This document shows, in pieces, positions 11,801 through 21,887 of a DNA stretch of 64,000 nucleotides. This stretch comes from Trichomonas tenax. Lineage: Eukaryota; Parabasalia; Trichomonadida; Trichomonadidae. The first letter of the stretch is position 1. Every line of letters begins with the position of its first letter. Position numbers and translations under genes: made by a program. Below the pieces are notes generated by a model. That model was not told where the DNA came from. It saw only the letters and a list, made by a program, of their open reading frames with translations, and did no database searches. The stretch is from contig JALKBU010000139.1 in the NCBI GenBank assembly GCA_023091735.1, positions 1-64,000 on the forward strand, written 5' to 3'.

Positions 11801-13105
11801 GATCAATACTTGGAAATGCCTTCGATGCGTGTGAAATGGTTGCGTCAGATTGTTATCAACAATCGTTTGGCTGAAGACTATGCGTCTGCTTTCGTTGCAC
11901 AAATGCATGTTGTCGCTCTTTGTGCTGCTGCTTATTCTGCAAGAAAAGGCCATAACGTTAGAGATAACATGAAGAGAGAAACATTGACAATGAAGAGAAC
12001 ATTCGTTAGAGAAATGGATGATGATTTGTTCCTTGAGTGCGATTTCGACTTCGTTCCAGGCCTTCAAATAGAATTTGATCCAAAGAACACAGCCGTTCAT
12101 AAAGATCTGTTGCAAGATTTCACAGAAGACAGTGTCATCGCTGAACTCGAATTCGCTGAAAACTTGTGCAGAACAGCTGGTTTATTTGTTCCTCTTAATC
12201 GCATTCATTCTCTTTTGATCAGAGGCCATCACAGCATCAGAGATTATAAGAACATTGCTGAAGACTTAAGATCATTCAGCACAGATTGTTCCAAATTAAT
12301 CAACAACAGAACACCAAATCTCGCGTTCTTTATGTTAGAGCAAAGAAATGAAGGAAAAATCAAGAGAGAAGTTTTCTGTGTCCCACCAAAAGACTATCAG
12401 AGAACAGCTGCTTTAATCGCTGGTAATGGAAGATTAAACAAGCCGCCAAAACTTTGCTGCATTCATTCTCAACAATGTTCCAATGAAGATGGATGTTGTT
12501 TAGTTCCTTTGTTCCCTGTTATTAAAGAAAATGATGCAAACTTCTTCAACGAGTTCGTTTCTGAGCCGCAGTTCTTGGCACAACAGAACACAATAATTAG
12601 AGTTATGACAGCAAGTTATATGCCAACATACAAGATGTCTGCTGATATTGCAAAATATGAAGTCACAAATGAGCCATTGGAAAGATTGTGTGAAATGAAA
12701 GTTGATGCAGACATTAAAATGCTTAAAGAGGCAACAGTGGAAACACAAAGATGGATTCCTGCGCTAGAAGAATACATCAAACACCACGTTGAGCGTCTCC
12801 CAGCTGTTTTACAGAGCATTATTAACGAAGAAAAACATTCTGGAGAATATCTTAAGACTTTGATTAGATTTAATCCTGCAAAAGCTCATGAATTTGCAGA
12901 AAAGCTTTCTCCAGCAATGGTTTACGCATTGGCAACATATTCTGAATCATCTACTTCAATAAATTCTGGAAATCAGAAAGAAAGTGTTGCACTAATGACT
13001 TTCTTCGCTGTCAATCAATTCTTTGGAATCTTTAATGTCGAATACAAACCAATAACACAAAAAATGGCTTTCTTTGATACTATTGATAATGAAATTACTT
13101 TCTAA
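8837..13105 (+). CDS. DOCK-family guanine nucleotide exchange factor
   Basis: The protein has 1422 residues. Residues about 280-430 fit the C2-like DHR-1 domain of DOCK proteins, including ISIQRPYNLLF... and a strand ending DELQIFFDEPPSDRTHIVVQ, equivalent to the usual DEIKIxLP...HHLLF. The middle is alpha-solenoid. Residues about 1000-1410 match the DHR-2 exchange domain: EDYASAFVAQMHVVALCAA, AENLCRTAGLFVPLNRIHSLL and the DYKNIAEDL helix that follows. DOCK proteins load Rho-family GTPases (Rac/Cdc42) with GTP at membranes and drive actin remodelling. No SH3 domain is seen. The length is short for a metazoan DOCK but usual for protist ones. The target GTPase cannot be inferred. The 3' half uses more GC-ending codons than the 5' half. 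Confidence 0.8.
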   Translation: MASKSNQVIQNSDYFNGFAERHYDINNQWLKNVYKYSQISISSRNLESNDDNNNNTADSIATAHEDNGNISEKNVFTIMNKDSRNDTNFNALKNMISHKVSIYKSNEPLFNNGSGILVFALKNFVSEMKDDCTGYIQLYNSTEFTPCSDRIWFTVHNTICKFSQTSNPFVFFEINNTPKLRALCVICTKNKAVTIPIAVSVIRIFDNDGNFIRNLSFPKPFLKITDFLDDTIIRSLVSTECRDPIEIELEIETSLVETVDNFVFPYSNMNFGNLISIQRPYNLLFRQPLYYISGFRLNLRSVPKEEVINLKMFVLKNPDGEPIPVLVTSKSSSLERLFITLSIASNKEVIFRDELQIFFDEPPSDRTHIVVQISGKNNIIGTAVFMFPTKSGEIAANVFETSQLPEGYLDKPKNKKIHFTAVARVPQNLVDVHKLTSKLPNVNWSDYSKDTLTDNFIPLVSYLLNNMDFETGLKLIELINMFPQSMVLLCLKQWSNHFYQPPPNYEELFPKLSIVFSKLIEDSMSSQKTIQQISVTLTFLTQCINVCLKTEGIIKNVRIILPFINTCTCVVAKAIKFGTTDFENTPSTKLNESIAEIFITILQNYDKNDFVNVTSFHIQNLRRTKDQNEYNVFLIFKFYQIMVSSVDFCRFSPQKVNINLVNNGYSPYLKLLSPLFYFISNAVEAEDVKPATVNLVLHILNIFVLNSEILEPEIRTKVASALLPFLQITFSLFELPVIKKSKENIDLVIAVVLFLISYCPQRALQVFFESLSTMRISFIKFLTNILELTKRKPNVVYGQDVSKRLLNFALIIHNDFKDLENSIVDLLKATFYPKQSPNNYSLIFKVGQKIMKYQTQEQIKQVIIASVNFMASKNKYEIATGVALIISSFKSDFTRNNAVSISATCFMEVLASKLFMCNAASIQSIVSVLDILKKVAQSPTEPFQHPSTLSNLVVERITASYVVAECVETQRDAQFPPDVNALNLRRIADQYLEMPSMRVKWLRQIVINNRLAEDYASAFVAQMHVVALCAAAYSARKGHNVRDNMKRETLTMKRTFVREMDDDLFLECDFDFVPGLQIEFDPKNTAVHKDLLQDFTEDSVIAELEFAENLCRTAGLFVPLNRIHSLLIRGHHSIRDYKNIAEDLRSFSTDCSKLINNRTPNLAFFMLEQRNEGKIKREVFCVPPKDYQRTAALIAGNGRLNKPPKLCCIHSQQCSNEDGCCLVPLFPVIKENDANFFNEFVSEPQFLAQQNTIIRVMTASYMPTYKMSADIAKYEVTNEPLERLCEMKVDADIKMLKEATVETQRWIPALEEYIKHHVERLPAVLQSIINEEKHSGEYLKTLIRFNPAKAHEFAEKLSPAMVYALATYSESSTSINSGNQKESVALMTFFAVNQFFGIFNVEYKPITQKMAFFDTIDNEITF

Positions 13106-13192
13106 CTTTTGTAAATAAATGTTTATTTTTTTTCACCCTTTACTTTAAAAACGAAATATTTCAATTATCAAAGATTTAATGGACAAAAAAAA

Positions 13193-14596
13193 TTAAGCAG
13201 TATATATTTCGATGTCAGATAGTCTGGCAGTCTTTCCATCGTATGTATCGAAGACAATGACCTTCACTGTGTCAGCCTTGATGATTGAAGGTAAAAGGAA
13301 GCTCTGTGTTCCAGCTTTGTTTACCATTGCTGTTTTTCCTGTTAATGTAACGAGATCGGAATTCTTGAGGAAAGCAAGACTGAATTCCTTGATTGTGCCC
13401 TCGAGTTGGCTGAAAGAGAAGATCTTCATAGCGGCGACTTTACCAGACTTTGTCTCGATTGTGAAATTGCCTCTGGAATGCTGAAGATCCCAAACGCCAA
13501 ATGAATCTTTGTCGAATCCGATTCTTCTCATCTTAGGCCAAACGATGTCGTGGATACGGCTCAGCAATGGCTTTGTGATTGGTGGCTGTCCCTGTGGTGC
13601 AATCTCAGCAACTAAAATTGGTATTTTGTCGTTCTCATTCATTGTGAAAGTTCTTTGAAATGCAGGAATGAATTGATTTTGGAGATTCTTAACTTGCTGA
13701 AGAATTGTTTCAACTTCTTTCTTCTTCGCTTCATCCTCCTTTTGGAGCTCGTTTAACTTGTTCTGGATCTGTTTGTATTTGGCATCAATCTCGCGAACAG
13801 AATTGTCCCAAGCGGCCTCTCTTTCTGGTGTTACTTCGATCCAAACATCATCGTCATCTTCCGGTTCAACAGGGATTAGAGAAGGTGTAGGAAGTGGTGT
13901 TGGGACTGGCGTTGGCTTTGGTGTTGGTATTGGAGTCTTAACTGGCTCTGGAGTGGAAATTGGTTGGGATGTTGGCTCTGGAGTTGGAATTGGTGTTGGA
14001 GAAGGTGTAATTATTGGTTTTGGCTTTGGCTTCGGTCTTTCGATGCGAATGTTCTTGATCTTTGTGATCAAATATTTGAATGGTGAAATAATTGCGTTTA
14101 ATATCTTCATGAATGTGTTCTTAATCAATTTAGCGATGTTAATCAGCCCATTGATTTCTGCAGTGATGAATTTGCTAATCAAATCGAAGATTCCCTGTTG
14201 AATTGAAAGAATAAAGTTCCAAATTGCCTTTAAAATCGATTTGATGAATCTGAATGGTGCTAAAACAAAATCCAATATGCGTATGAGGTCTCTCTTTGGG
14301 TCGAAATGTTTAATTGCGCACAAAATTTGATTAAATATTTTGGCGCCATTTCTAATTACGTAACAAATCGGTTCAAAAATAGCGTGTTTGAATAGGCAAA
14401 CAATGGCTTTGAATGCTTTCCATAATAAAATGAATGGGGATTTGATAATTTTGAAAATCCAAATTAAAATTGGATTTCTATGTGTGTTGACTGTATTTGG
14501 CTCTTCAATTTGTTTTGGTTGTTCATTTTCTATTGTTGGTGAATCTTCTGTGTGAATTTGTAACGAATATAATGCAAAAACGAAGAAAACAAACAT
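13193..14596 (-). CDS. Secretory-pathway protein: Pro/Thr repeats, coiled coil, beta-rich C-terminal domain
   Basis: The protein has 467 residues and starts at the ATG at 14596. It begins with a hydrophobic signal-type sequence (MFVFFVFALYSLQ). Then come repeated amphipathic/hydrophobic helices at about 42-180 (units such as SPFILLWKAFKAIV), a Pro-Thr/Ser-Pro repeat at about 188-245, an acidic DDDD patch and a coiled coil at about 262-315. The last 140 residues form a beta-rich domain ending VIVFDTYDGKTARLSDIEIYTA. That end resembles galactose-binding-like folds such as SUN or F5/8-type domains, and the order membrane helices, coiled coil, C-terminal beta domain recalls SUN proteins. This is only a fold-level guess. 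The gene converges on the DOCK gene with 87 bases between stops. Confidence 0.7.
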   Translation of the reverse strand: MFVFFVFALYSLQIHTEDSPTIENEQPKQIEEPNTVNTHRNPILIWIFKIIKSPFILLWKAFKAIVCLFKHAIFEPICYVIRNGAKIFNQILCAIKHFDPKRDLIRILDFVLAPFRFIKSILKAIWNFILSIQQGIFDLISKFITAEINGLINIAKLIKNTFMKILNAIISPFKYLITKIKNIRIERPKPKPKPIITPSPTPIPTPEPTSQPISTPEPVKTPIPTPKPTPVPTPLPTPSLIPVEPEDDDDVWIEVTPEREAAWDNSVREIDAKYKQIQNKLNELQKEDEAKKKEVETILQQVKNLQNQFIPAFQRTFTMNENDKIPILVAEIAPQGQPPITKPLLSRIHDIVWPKMRRIGFDKDSFGVWDLQHSRGNFTIETKSGKVAAMKIFSFSQLEGTIKEFSLAFLKNSDLVTLTGKTAMVNKAGTQSFLLPSIIKADTVKVIVFDTYDGKTARLSDIEIYTA

Positions 14597-15769
14597 GAAA
14601 CTAAATCTGACAAAAAAACATTTACAAAACAGATATCAACCCCCTTCTTATAATTTTAAGACCTTTTTAAATATTAATATCATTGCAAAACTATATAAGT
14701 TTAATAGTAATCACATATTCACGTTTAAAAATATCCATATATTCGAACAATATACCAATAGAATCTAAAAATTAACTGAAAAATAATCCTAACATAGCGA
14801 TGATATCGAAATATTAATGAATTTTAAAGCGTGATACATTGATTTTATTGCGTGTTTGTGTTTCTGAGATAGAATATATGAAAATAGAATGTGTGTGGAC
14901 CAGTAATTTGATGCTTGGAGAAAAAATAAAATTCAGAATTCTGTGCCAATTAACACCTATCGGCTGTCGTTTTGTGTCTGTTGTTATGTGATGTTTCCAA
15001 AAGGCGTCTCGTGGGAATTCTTTCCTTCTACTTGGATCTGGCAAAGCAACGCAAAAACTTTAAAATTCATCTGCCTATTCTCTATAAATCCCAAATATCA
15101 AATAAAATCAATTGAATCATTTAGCCAAAAGTCGATATTTCGAATTTTGATTTAAATCACTATATTATCAATAGCTATGATTATATTTAAGATAAAAGTG
15201 AACTTTTTAGAGGGAAAAATTCGAAATTCTCAAAACATTGATATATTAATTTCACTAAAAATAGCATAAATAAATGACTAACAAAAGTGAAAGGTTAATC
15301 AGTAAAAACTGTCAAAACGATTGATTTTGTTGAATTTGATATCTACATCAATATTAATATTGATTTTTCATGTAAAAGTGAGATCGCAATTTAAACAAAA
15401 ATCGATACTTTTTTCGATGATATATTTTCATATATTGTATAAAAAGAAGCAGAATTATCAAATAAAAGTTATGTGTTATTGAGTTATTTTTCGAGATAAA
15501 ATGCATTTTTCATTAAAATTGCGATGTTTGCTTACAGCAATAGAAATGGGAGATAAATTGGAGATTTTTCTTTACGCACTTTCAAATAATGAGCGTAAAA
15601 AAATTGAAAAGTGAACTATACATTATGTTTATTCCGAAATACTAAAAATTTTGACGATCACAAAACCCGATCATCAAAAAAATACACATGTATAAATAAT
15701 AGCCAAACAAAAGTATGCAACGATTTGTTCATATTCAAAATTATCACGGGCAAAACGTAAACCTTATAA
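14597..15769. other. Gene-free region upstream of the ankyrin gene
   Basis: Just beyond the start at 14596 lies the string TAAATCTGACAAAAAAA (14602-14618), shared with the 8751 promoter. Around 14940-15045 the base composition is GC-richer and a minus-strand frame (14814-15044, TTG start) has coding-like codons. It has no known motif and overlaps a short alternative frame, so I do not call a gene. The rest is AT-rich with several TCAC/TCAT initiator-like strings. Confidence 0.4.
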
Positions 15770-17428
15770 ATGACTCACAGACATCAAATTATTGAACAGA
15801 ATGCATATCAGGAGGCGCAGCTCGTTGTGAAGCTCCAGGAGTGGCTCATCAACCTGTCTGCTGAATCTTTGCCTCATGTGGCGCATGATTTATTAGTATC
15901 AGTCTTTGTACAAAATCAGGACAGAATTGTACAGTTACTATGGAATATCATAAATTCTGCATCGGTTCGTCCAAAGTTATTACACTTATACGTACAATTA
16001 ATCGTAGAACTCGATTCGCATTCTAACGAAATAAGCGCACTTTCTTTAATTAGGCCATTAATCGTTCGACTCCTTTTGACACCAAAACCATTCATCGAAC
16101 AATTTCTATCTAATGTTGGCGATTTTCTATTTTTAAGACATATAATAACAGCATTGAATATATCTCCACGCGACATTGTTGCACAGCTTCGACACTTCTG
16201 CGAGATGCACGGGGATCTCAAATACTATCACTGTTTAATTTTTTCGATTTTTGCACCTGAAATTCAAATTGCAGACCCTCAGTTTTTCACAAATCTCAGA
16301 AATCTATTCTACGAGGAGTGGTCTGCACCGTCATGCAAACCAGTCCTTAAAGATTTTTTCGACAACATCACGAACTTAAATCATAATAATTGGTCGCTCC
16401 TCAAGGAATGCTACCTCAATGGAGGCTATCCAGGAACGATCCAGGTCGCGATTAAAACAGACGATATCGATCTCTTTCAAGAGATCTCGAATTCTCCGAA
16501 TTTTTCACTTGATCAACACATCCGTCCATCGGTGTTCGAGCCATGCCACTTTGTTCAAAATGAACCAAGTTTAATTCAATACGCAGCACTTTACGGTTCT
16601 CTAAAGATATTCAAATTCTTATTACTCAATGGATCCGATCTAACACAAGAGGACGCCGATGGATCAACACTGGCGCAGTTTGTTGTTGCCGGTGGCAATG
16701 TCGAAATGGTTAGAATTTGTCAACAAAGAAAATGCGATTTCAGCGGTTGTTTGCAAGTAGCAACGAGATTCTTTCGATTTGATATATTCGATTGGCTTCA
16801 CTTCGCTTACTTAAATGATCTTTCAGAAATTCACAAGAAATTTGGAAATGTTTTCCACGAAAGTGCGGCTTCGAATAACATTCGACAGATAATTTATTGC
16901 ACTGATAACGCCCTCGATGTGAATTGCAGATCAGTTGACAAATCAACGCCTTTGCATTATGCTGTTAAAAACAGAATGGCTGACAGCATCAGACTCCTTC
17001 TTTCCATCTCAACGGTTGATGTGAACGCCAAGGATAGCACCGGTTTGACGCCACTACACACAGCTGCTTTATTCGAAGATTCTTCGATGGTTGTCGAACT
17101 CATGAGATGCCACAGAGTTGACATCAACGCTGTGAATAAGTGGGGAATGACGCCGATTCACATCGCTGCACAGGACGGAAATACTGCCACAGTGTCAGAA
17201 TTGATAAAGAGGCCAGAAATAGACGTGAATTGCAAAGATGAAAACTTTATGACACCTCTACATTACGCGGCACAAGAAGGAAAGTTCGAAACAGTAAGAA
17301 TATTATTAACAGCAAAAGATATCGATATTTTTGTAGAAGATGCTCAAGGTTTAATACCATTTTCATATGCAGAGGCAAGTGGTATGGAAGCCACGGCTCA
17401 ATTACTACAAGATTGGATTAACACATAA
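15770..17428 (+). CDS. Ankyrin-repeat protein
   Basis: The protein has 552 residues. Residues 1-210 are helical and unfamiliar. A degenerate ankyrin-like stretch at about 215-345 includes LIQYAALYGSLKIFKFLLLNG. Five good ankyrin repeats follow from about 380 to the end, with TPLHYAVKNR, TPLHTAALFE, TPIHIAAQDG and TPLHYAAQEG heads. Consecutive repeats carry DVN(A/C)KD turns. Such proteins act as binding scaffolds, and no enzymatic domain is present. Ankyrin proteins are a large expanded family in trichomonads. The ATG at 15770 is the first in frame. The partner cannot be inferred. Confidence 0.85.
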   Translation: MTHRHQIIEQNAYQEAQLVVKLQEWLINLSAESLPHVAHDLLVSVFVQNQDRIVQLLWNIINSASVRPKLLHLYVQLIVELDSHSNEISALSLIRPLIVRLLLTPKPFIEQFLSNVGDFLFLRHIITALNISPRDIVAQLRHFCEMHGDLKYYHCLIFSIFAPEIQIADPQFFTNLRNLFYEEWSAPSCKPVLKDFFDNITNLNHNNWSLLKECYLNGGYPGTIQVAIKTDDIDLFQEISNSPNFSLDQHIRPSVFEPCHFVQNEPSLIQYAALYGSLKIFKFLLLNGSDLTQEDADGSTLAQFVVAGGNVEMVRICQQRKCDFSGCLQVATRFFRFDIFDWLHFAYLNDLSEIHKKFGNVFHESAASNNIRQIIYCTDNALDVNCRSVDKSTPLHYAVKNRMADSIRLLLSISTVDVNAKDSTGLTPLHTAALFEDSSMVVELMRCHRVDINAVNKWGMTPIHIAAQDGNTATVSELIKRPEIDVNCKDENFMTPLHYAAQEGKFETVRILLTAKDIDIFVEDAQGLIPFSYAEASGMEATAQLLQDWINT

Positions 17429-17889
17429 TTTTCAGTAATATTTTCGGGTTTAATTCTATTGATACAAAGAAGTCTGCGGAAAAGAAGTTTATACGCCCAA
17501 CTCCCAAGGTTTGCAAATTGTCATTATTTTTGTTTATTAATTTTTTGTTTGATATTTGTTTTTTATAGTAATTAACAACTACACATTGTTAATTAAATAG
17601 ATTTGTTTATAATTGTTTAATCAAACCTTATTTTAATTTCTCCAAAATTAATTATTTTTAATTCAAGCTATTTGGATAATATATTGTTATATATGTCCAC
17701 TTGATTAACGGATTTCAGCATAGATCAATGCTAATAAAGATCTATTGATTTGCTTAATTCATAAACATATAAAATAACTAATAATTCCGCCATTAATATA
17801 TAGTATTTATCAATCTTAATATGAATGTAGTTGACATTGCTTAAAGAGAAGAATAATTACATAACTAACAAATTTATTAATCAAACAAA
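17429..17889. other. Convergent intergenic spacer
   Basis: About 460 bases of AT-rich sequence lie between two convergent stop codons. AATAAA-like and TAAA strings occur on both sides and could serve both 3' ends. Nothing else is visible. Confidence 0.5.
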
Positions 17890-20121
17890 TTATTTTCCGT
17901 TGCCTTTTTGGCCTTTCTTATTTTCTTTCTTGTTACCATTCTTATTATCATTTTGATCTTTTTGATCTTCTTCTTCAGTTTCTTCCTCCTCTTCTTCTTC
18001 ATTATTTTCTTCTTCCTCTTCTTCTTTGTTTTGCTCTTCCTCCTCCTCTTCCTCTCCTGGTTTTTCGATAATCTCAGATACATGATTCACAATAGGACCA
18101 AGAATTGGCTGCGGAGCTTTTTTATTGTTCTTTATGTGTCTTCGCCTCGTTCTTCTATGTTTCTTTGCTTCCGCTTCTGCGAGTGCTGCAGCATGTGCTT
18201 TGGCAGCATCATCTTCTTCGAGTTTCTTAATCATTTCAAGGCAGCGCTCATTGCAATTATGAATTCTTGAAATCAAGTTTAATGGATCTGAACCAACTTC
18301 TTGTGCTGCAATTCTCTCAGCATCGATTATCTGTATTGCGTTGATCACCCAATCTATTTGCGCTTCGACATTATCAATGTGTCCAACAATGTTTGAGTCG
18401 CCGCTTAATGTGTTTGCGATCATAATGAGATAATGATATGCTGTGATTTGATTTCTGAAATTGTTTGCTGATCTTCCTCTAATCTTCTTTCGCAATCTGA
18501 TTAAGTGAACTTCAATAGCACGACGTAACTCTGCCATTCCTGTATCATATTTCTCATTATCTTTCTCGAATAAAGGAATTGCAATGTGATGCTCTTTTCC
18601 ATCATCTTTGACAATCGTAAATCCACCACGGAAATTATCTTCATCATCATTTTCATATATTGCTCCAATGTTACTTCCGTTTTTATCATTGCCATTACTA
18701 TTAACACTATTTGTACTTCTTGATGAGTTCATTGCCATAATCATTGCACGAAGGCCAACTGGCTTTGCTGGATCATTTTTCTTTATTTTGTCTTGTTTCG
18801 CTTGTTTGCGCTTTTTCATTGCATTTTGAAGCATCTCAACACTAACATATGGATTCTTTTTGTGTTTTGGTTTCTCTTTGACTTCCTCTTCTTCTTCATT
18901 TACTTTTTCTTGATTTTCAGCATTCGCTTCTCCATTTTCTGTTTTATTTTCAGATTTTGCATAATTGTTGTTTCCAGATTTTGCTGTGTTATTGTTTCCT
19001 GATCCTTGATTAGTGCCATCATCGAAGTATGGCTCTTCGTCAATAACTGCTGCTGTGTATTCATCGGGAACTGCTGTTTCTGCAAGACATTCAAGTGTTT
19101 CTTTAACATCTAATTGGAAATTTTTCGCCATCATGTCTAATTGCGATTTCGTTGACGATTCGATTGACGAAAGCATATTTTCAACAGCAAATGACTGTTC
19201 AACAACTTTTTCCAAATATTGAGCTGTTGATGCACTTTCTGATTCTGATTTCTCGTTTTGTGAATTGATGTCGGTTAATGAATTAAATATTTTCTCGAGA
19301 TTTTCATCATTGAATTTCTGAATTTCTTGCATCCTCATTCTCAGTGATGCATTGCATTCTTCTATTTGCTGTGGAATCACTTTTTCATCAATCTCTGTCA
19401 TGTTTGTTAATGAATTTCGAAGCATTTCTTCGAGAGTATCATAACTAACGCCGAACTTATCTGAATCTTCGATCATTTTCTGGAAATCACGCATTTTTCG
19501 TTCATTTGAAAGCAAATCTGGAACAATTTCATTAATTTTATTATCGATTGATGTTCTGAATAAGAATGTCTTTGATTTCACAGACTCGAGTTCTTTTATG
19601 ATGTCATCGATTTTATCGCTATACATGCTCACACGTTGTGTTGAAGACATTAAAAACCCGTCTGAGCGATTTTTGAGTGTTTTGAAGTCCTCCTGTAGTG
19701 GTTTAACCTTAACATCGAGATCTGCAGTCATGAATCGATCAAATTTCGTTGATAAATCTTCGAATTTCTTTGTTAAACTTGCAATCTCTTCGTAAATCAG
19801 TTTCTTCGATTTAGTTTGCACTTCCTTAATTCCTTTCTGTGTGTCCTCAAATTGGTCATTAACATTTTTAACCATTGGATAATAACGTTTTTGAAGACCT
19901 TGTAATTTTGCATTTAGATCCTTTAGACGGTTTTCCTGTGCGACTGCACGAGCTTTTTGCTGTTCCGCTTGTTGCGATTGATTGTAATTATAGTTTAAAA
20001 TTGAATTTCCTTTATTTGCATTAGGAGAGATGTTACCAATCCTGATGTTGAACCCAGACATGCCCTGATACATCGGTTGTGGCGTTGATGAAGGGAACTT
20101 AATTGGTGGTAAACTACTCAT
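17890..20121 (-). CDS. Coiled-coil protein with acidic C-terminal tail
   Basis: The protein has 743 residues from the ATG at 20121; the TTG one codon upstream is not the start. A Ser/Pro/Asn-rich head (1-50) is followed by long coiled coils at about 50-350. Then come an Asn/Glu-rich low-complexity stretch (about 375-430), a Lys-rich segment and a helical domain at about 500-620. The tail is Glu-rich with EEEEEE runs and ends in Lys/Asn/Gly. The layout recalls structural coiled-coil proteins of the cytoskeleton or the nuclear pore, but no specific family is recognised. The minus strand reads TCATTTGATG at the start, an initiator almost touching the ATG. The 5' leader would then be only a few bases, typical of trichomonads. 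Confidence 0.8.
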   Translation of the reverse strand: MSSLPPIKFPSSTPQPMYQGMSGFNIRIGNISPNANKGNSILNYNYNQSQQAEQQKARAVAQENRLKDLNAKLQGLQKRYYPMVKNVNDQFEDTQKGIKEVQTKSKKLIYEEIASLTKKFEDLSTKFDRFMTADLDVKVKPLQEDFKTLKNRSDGFLMSSTQRVSMYSDKIDDIIKELESVKSKTFLFRTSIDNKINEIVPDLLSNERKMRDFQKMIEDSDKFGVSYDTLEEMLRNSLTNMTEIDEKVIPQQIEECNASLRMRMQEIQKFNDENLEKIFNSLTDINSQNEKSESESASTAQYLEKVVEQSFAVENMLSSIESSTKSQLDMMAKNFQLDVKETLECLAETAVPDEYTAAVIDEEPYFDDGTNQGSGNNNTAKSGNNNYAKSENKTENGEANAENQEKVNEEEEEVKEKPKHKKNPYVSVEMLQNAMKKRKQAKQDKIKKNDPAKPVGLRAMIMAMNSSRSTNSVNSNGNDKNGSNIGAIYENDDEDNFRGGFTIVKDDGKEHHIAIPLFEKDNEKYDTGMAELRRAIEVHLIRLRKKIRGRSANNFRNQITAYHYLIMIANTLSGDSNIVGHIDNVEAQIDWVINAIQIIDAERIAAQEVGSDPLNLISRIHNCNERCLEMIKKLEEDDAAKAHAAALAEAEAKKHRRTRRRHIKNNKKAPQPILGPIVNHVSEIIEKPGEEEEEEEQNKEEEEEENNEEEEEEETEEEDQKDQNDNKNGNKKENKKGQKGNGK

Positions 20122-20122
20122 C

Positions 20123-20128
20123 AAATGA
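20123..20128 (-). promoter_or_regulatory. Initiator TCATTT abutting the start codon
   Basis: TCATTT on the minus strand lies immediately before the ATG at 20121 (TCATTTGATG). It fits the trichomonad initiator consensus TCA-Y-T/A and supports both the start choice and an extremely short 5' leader. Confidence 0.55.
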
Positions 20129-20247
20129 TTTTTGGAAATTTGAAATTTTCCATCATAAATAGACTTTAGATGTCCGAAAACAGTTATATTTATTGTTATT
20201 TTTTTCTACCGGAAGAAAAATTTTACATAAAAGGGTTTATCGATATT

Positions 20248-20295
20248 AAACAGGGATTACTATAAAAAGGGGTTATTTATATTAAGGGCGGGGTC
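20248..20295 (+). repeat. Repeat block A: AAACAGGGATTACTATAA plus GGGCGGGGTC
   Basis: An 18-base string AAACAGGGATTACTATAA (20248-20265) is followed 18 bases later by AAGGGCGGGGTC (20284-20295). The first string recurs with one change in direct orientation at 21870-21887. The second recurs with one change in inverted orientation at 21858-21869. GC-rich words like these stand out in this AT-rich region. Confidence 0.6.
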
Positions 20296-21857
20296 CAAAG
20301 TGTCAGATTTCGAGGGGGTATAAAACGCCATCTCTAGACTGCAACAAAAATAACAGATCATTTTTGCATAAACCAATGACATACAAACTCCATACCCTAT
20401 AGTATTCACATGTTACAATCTATATACTTCGAAGAATACATCAATTTGCAAATTTGATTTCCTCCTATTTCTAGTAAATCAGCTTGTTATCAATATAATT
20501 TGTCTGCAATCAGAATCTATTGGCTATATTTGTATTAAAGCATAATAAATATGTATATTCATTAAGTTATTATTGATTTTATTCATATTTTTCATCATTT
20601 TCGCCCCATTTCTGAGAATAGAAGTATGTGGTATCTTTTGGATGTCAGCATTCAAGTATGATACATCCATAGCCCCAAAAATCGATTGGAATACATATTG
20701 ATTGACATTGATTAAAAAAATATTATATAAATAATTTTCAATTCCTAACAATTTGCCAAATATTCGAGATAATTGTTACATTTTGGCTAAGCAAAGATAT
20801 TCTGTCGCTTAAGTTATGTTTAAAACCTCCCCAGTTTCGCGAAATGCAATTTTTGCTTGCTTCTTCTCAATTTTTTGCCAAAACCGTTGGCTTGTGTGCC
20901 GTTTTTCTCCACACTGATGTTGTTTCAGACTGTCATATCAAGACTGTAGATAGAAGAGATACTACCCTATAATATATTTTGATTTTGTTGGATTCTGTTT
21001 TCCAAGTCGTGAGATATAATATCAACAACATGGGTAAAGAAAAAAGTCCAGTCCAGCGCAATACAGATTCTCGGGGCTAAATGTGTGAATACAAATATGC
21101 AGAGTAATCAGAATTGTTAGCTTCTTGTATTGAGTTATTAATTGTTTTTTGTTGAAATTTATCAACTTTAGCGAGAAAAGTATGCTTTCAAGTGTGCCAA
21201 TAATGATGAAAATATTCCATTATATGTGTAAAATTCGTGTACACAATAAATAACAGATAACTAAGAAATATTATAAATATCAGATTATTTGGTCATTAAT
21301 ATCTGTAAAATCTTCTGATATCTCTCCTTTTGTGTGATAATCAATACATGATGACCTTAATATTTGCATCATAAGTGAAATTATATATTCAATTTTCAAC
21401 AGCTTGTTCAAACTCTAATTTTGTATATTCACTATCATGAAGAAATGATAGTTGATGCACAGTATACCATTTTCAAGCTCTGAATACTATCTGTATGGGA
21501 AAAATATTGTCGCACTTGTTGCTGAGAGTCTATTTCACTATCCATTTGTGTTGAATTGGTAACACATATATATACATACATATCACAGCAATGGGTATAA
21601 TATCAGTATATATATACAAAGGTTCAGTGTTGTGTTATTATAATTTTAATTTTTTTAACGTTTTTGATGAAAAAAATATTCTCGGAGTAATTAATGCGAA
21701 TACAAATATGTGGATTTGGAGTAATGTTTAATAGCACATATATACCTATATATTTTACTACAGATGCTATACATCTATACTGATTTAATTATTCTCTACT
21801 GATTTTGAAAGGAGATATAATGTCTTTAAGGTTATCAAAACTCCCGATATTTGTCGA

Positions 21858-21887
21858 GACCCCGCCTTTAAACAGGGATTACCATAA
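21858..21887 (+). repeat. Repeat block B: partner of block A
   Basis: GACCCCGCCTTT is joined directly to AAACAGGGATTACCATAA. Each word is a one-mismatch partner of a word in block A about 1.6 kb away, one inverted and one direct. The pair may mark the ends of a decayed element or two copies of a repeat end. Confidence 0.6.

Noticed and set aside
13758..14201. Gly/Val-rich plus-strand frame opposite the Pro/Thr-repeat gene
   Set aside because: It is the antisense of the Pro-Thr repeat. Its apparent glycine repeats are a by-product.
14814..15044. 76-codon minus-strand frame with coding-like codons
   Set aside because: It starts with TTG, has a competing frame with an ATG in the same stretch and shows no known domain. 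It may be a trace of a lost gene.
20261..20270. TATAAAAAGG as a TATA box
   Set aside because: No gene starts downstream on the plus strand, and trichomonad promoters rely on initiators. The string belongs to the repeat block.
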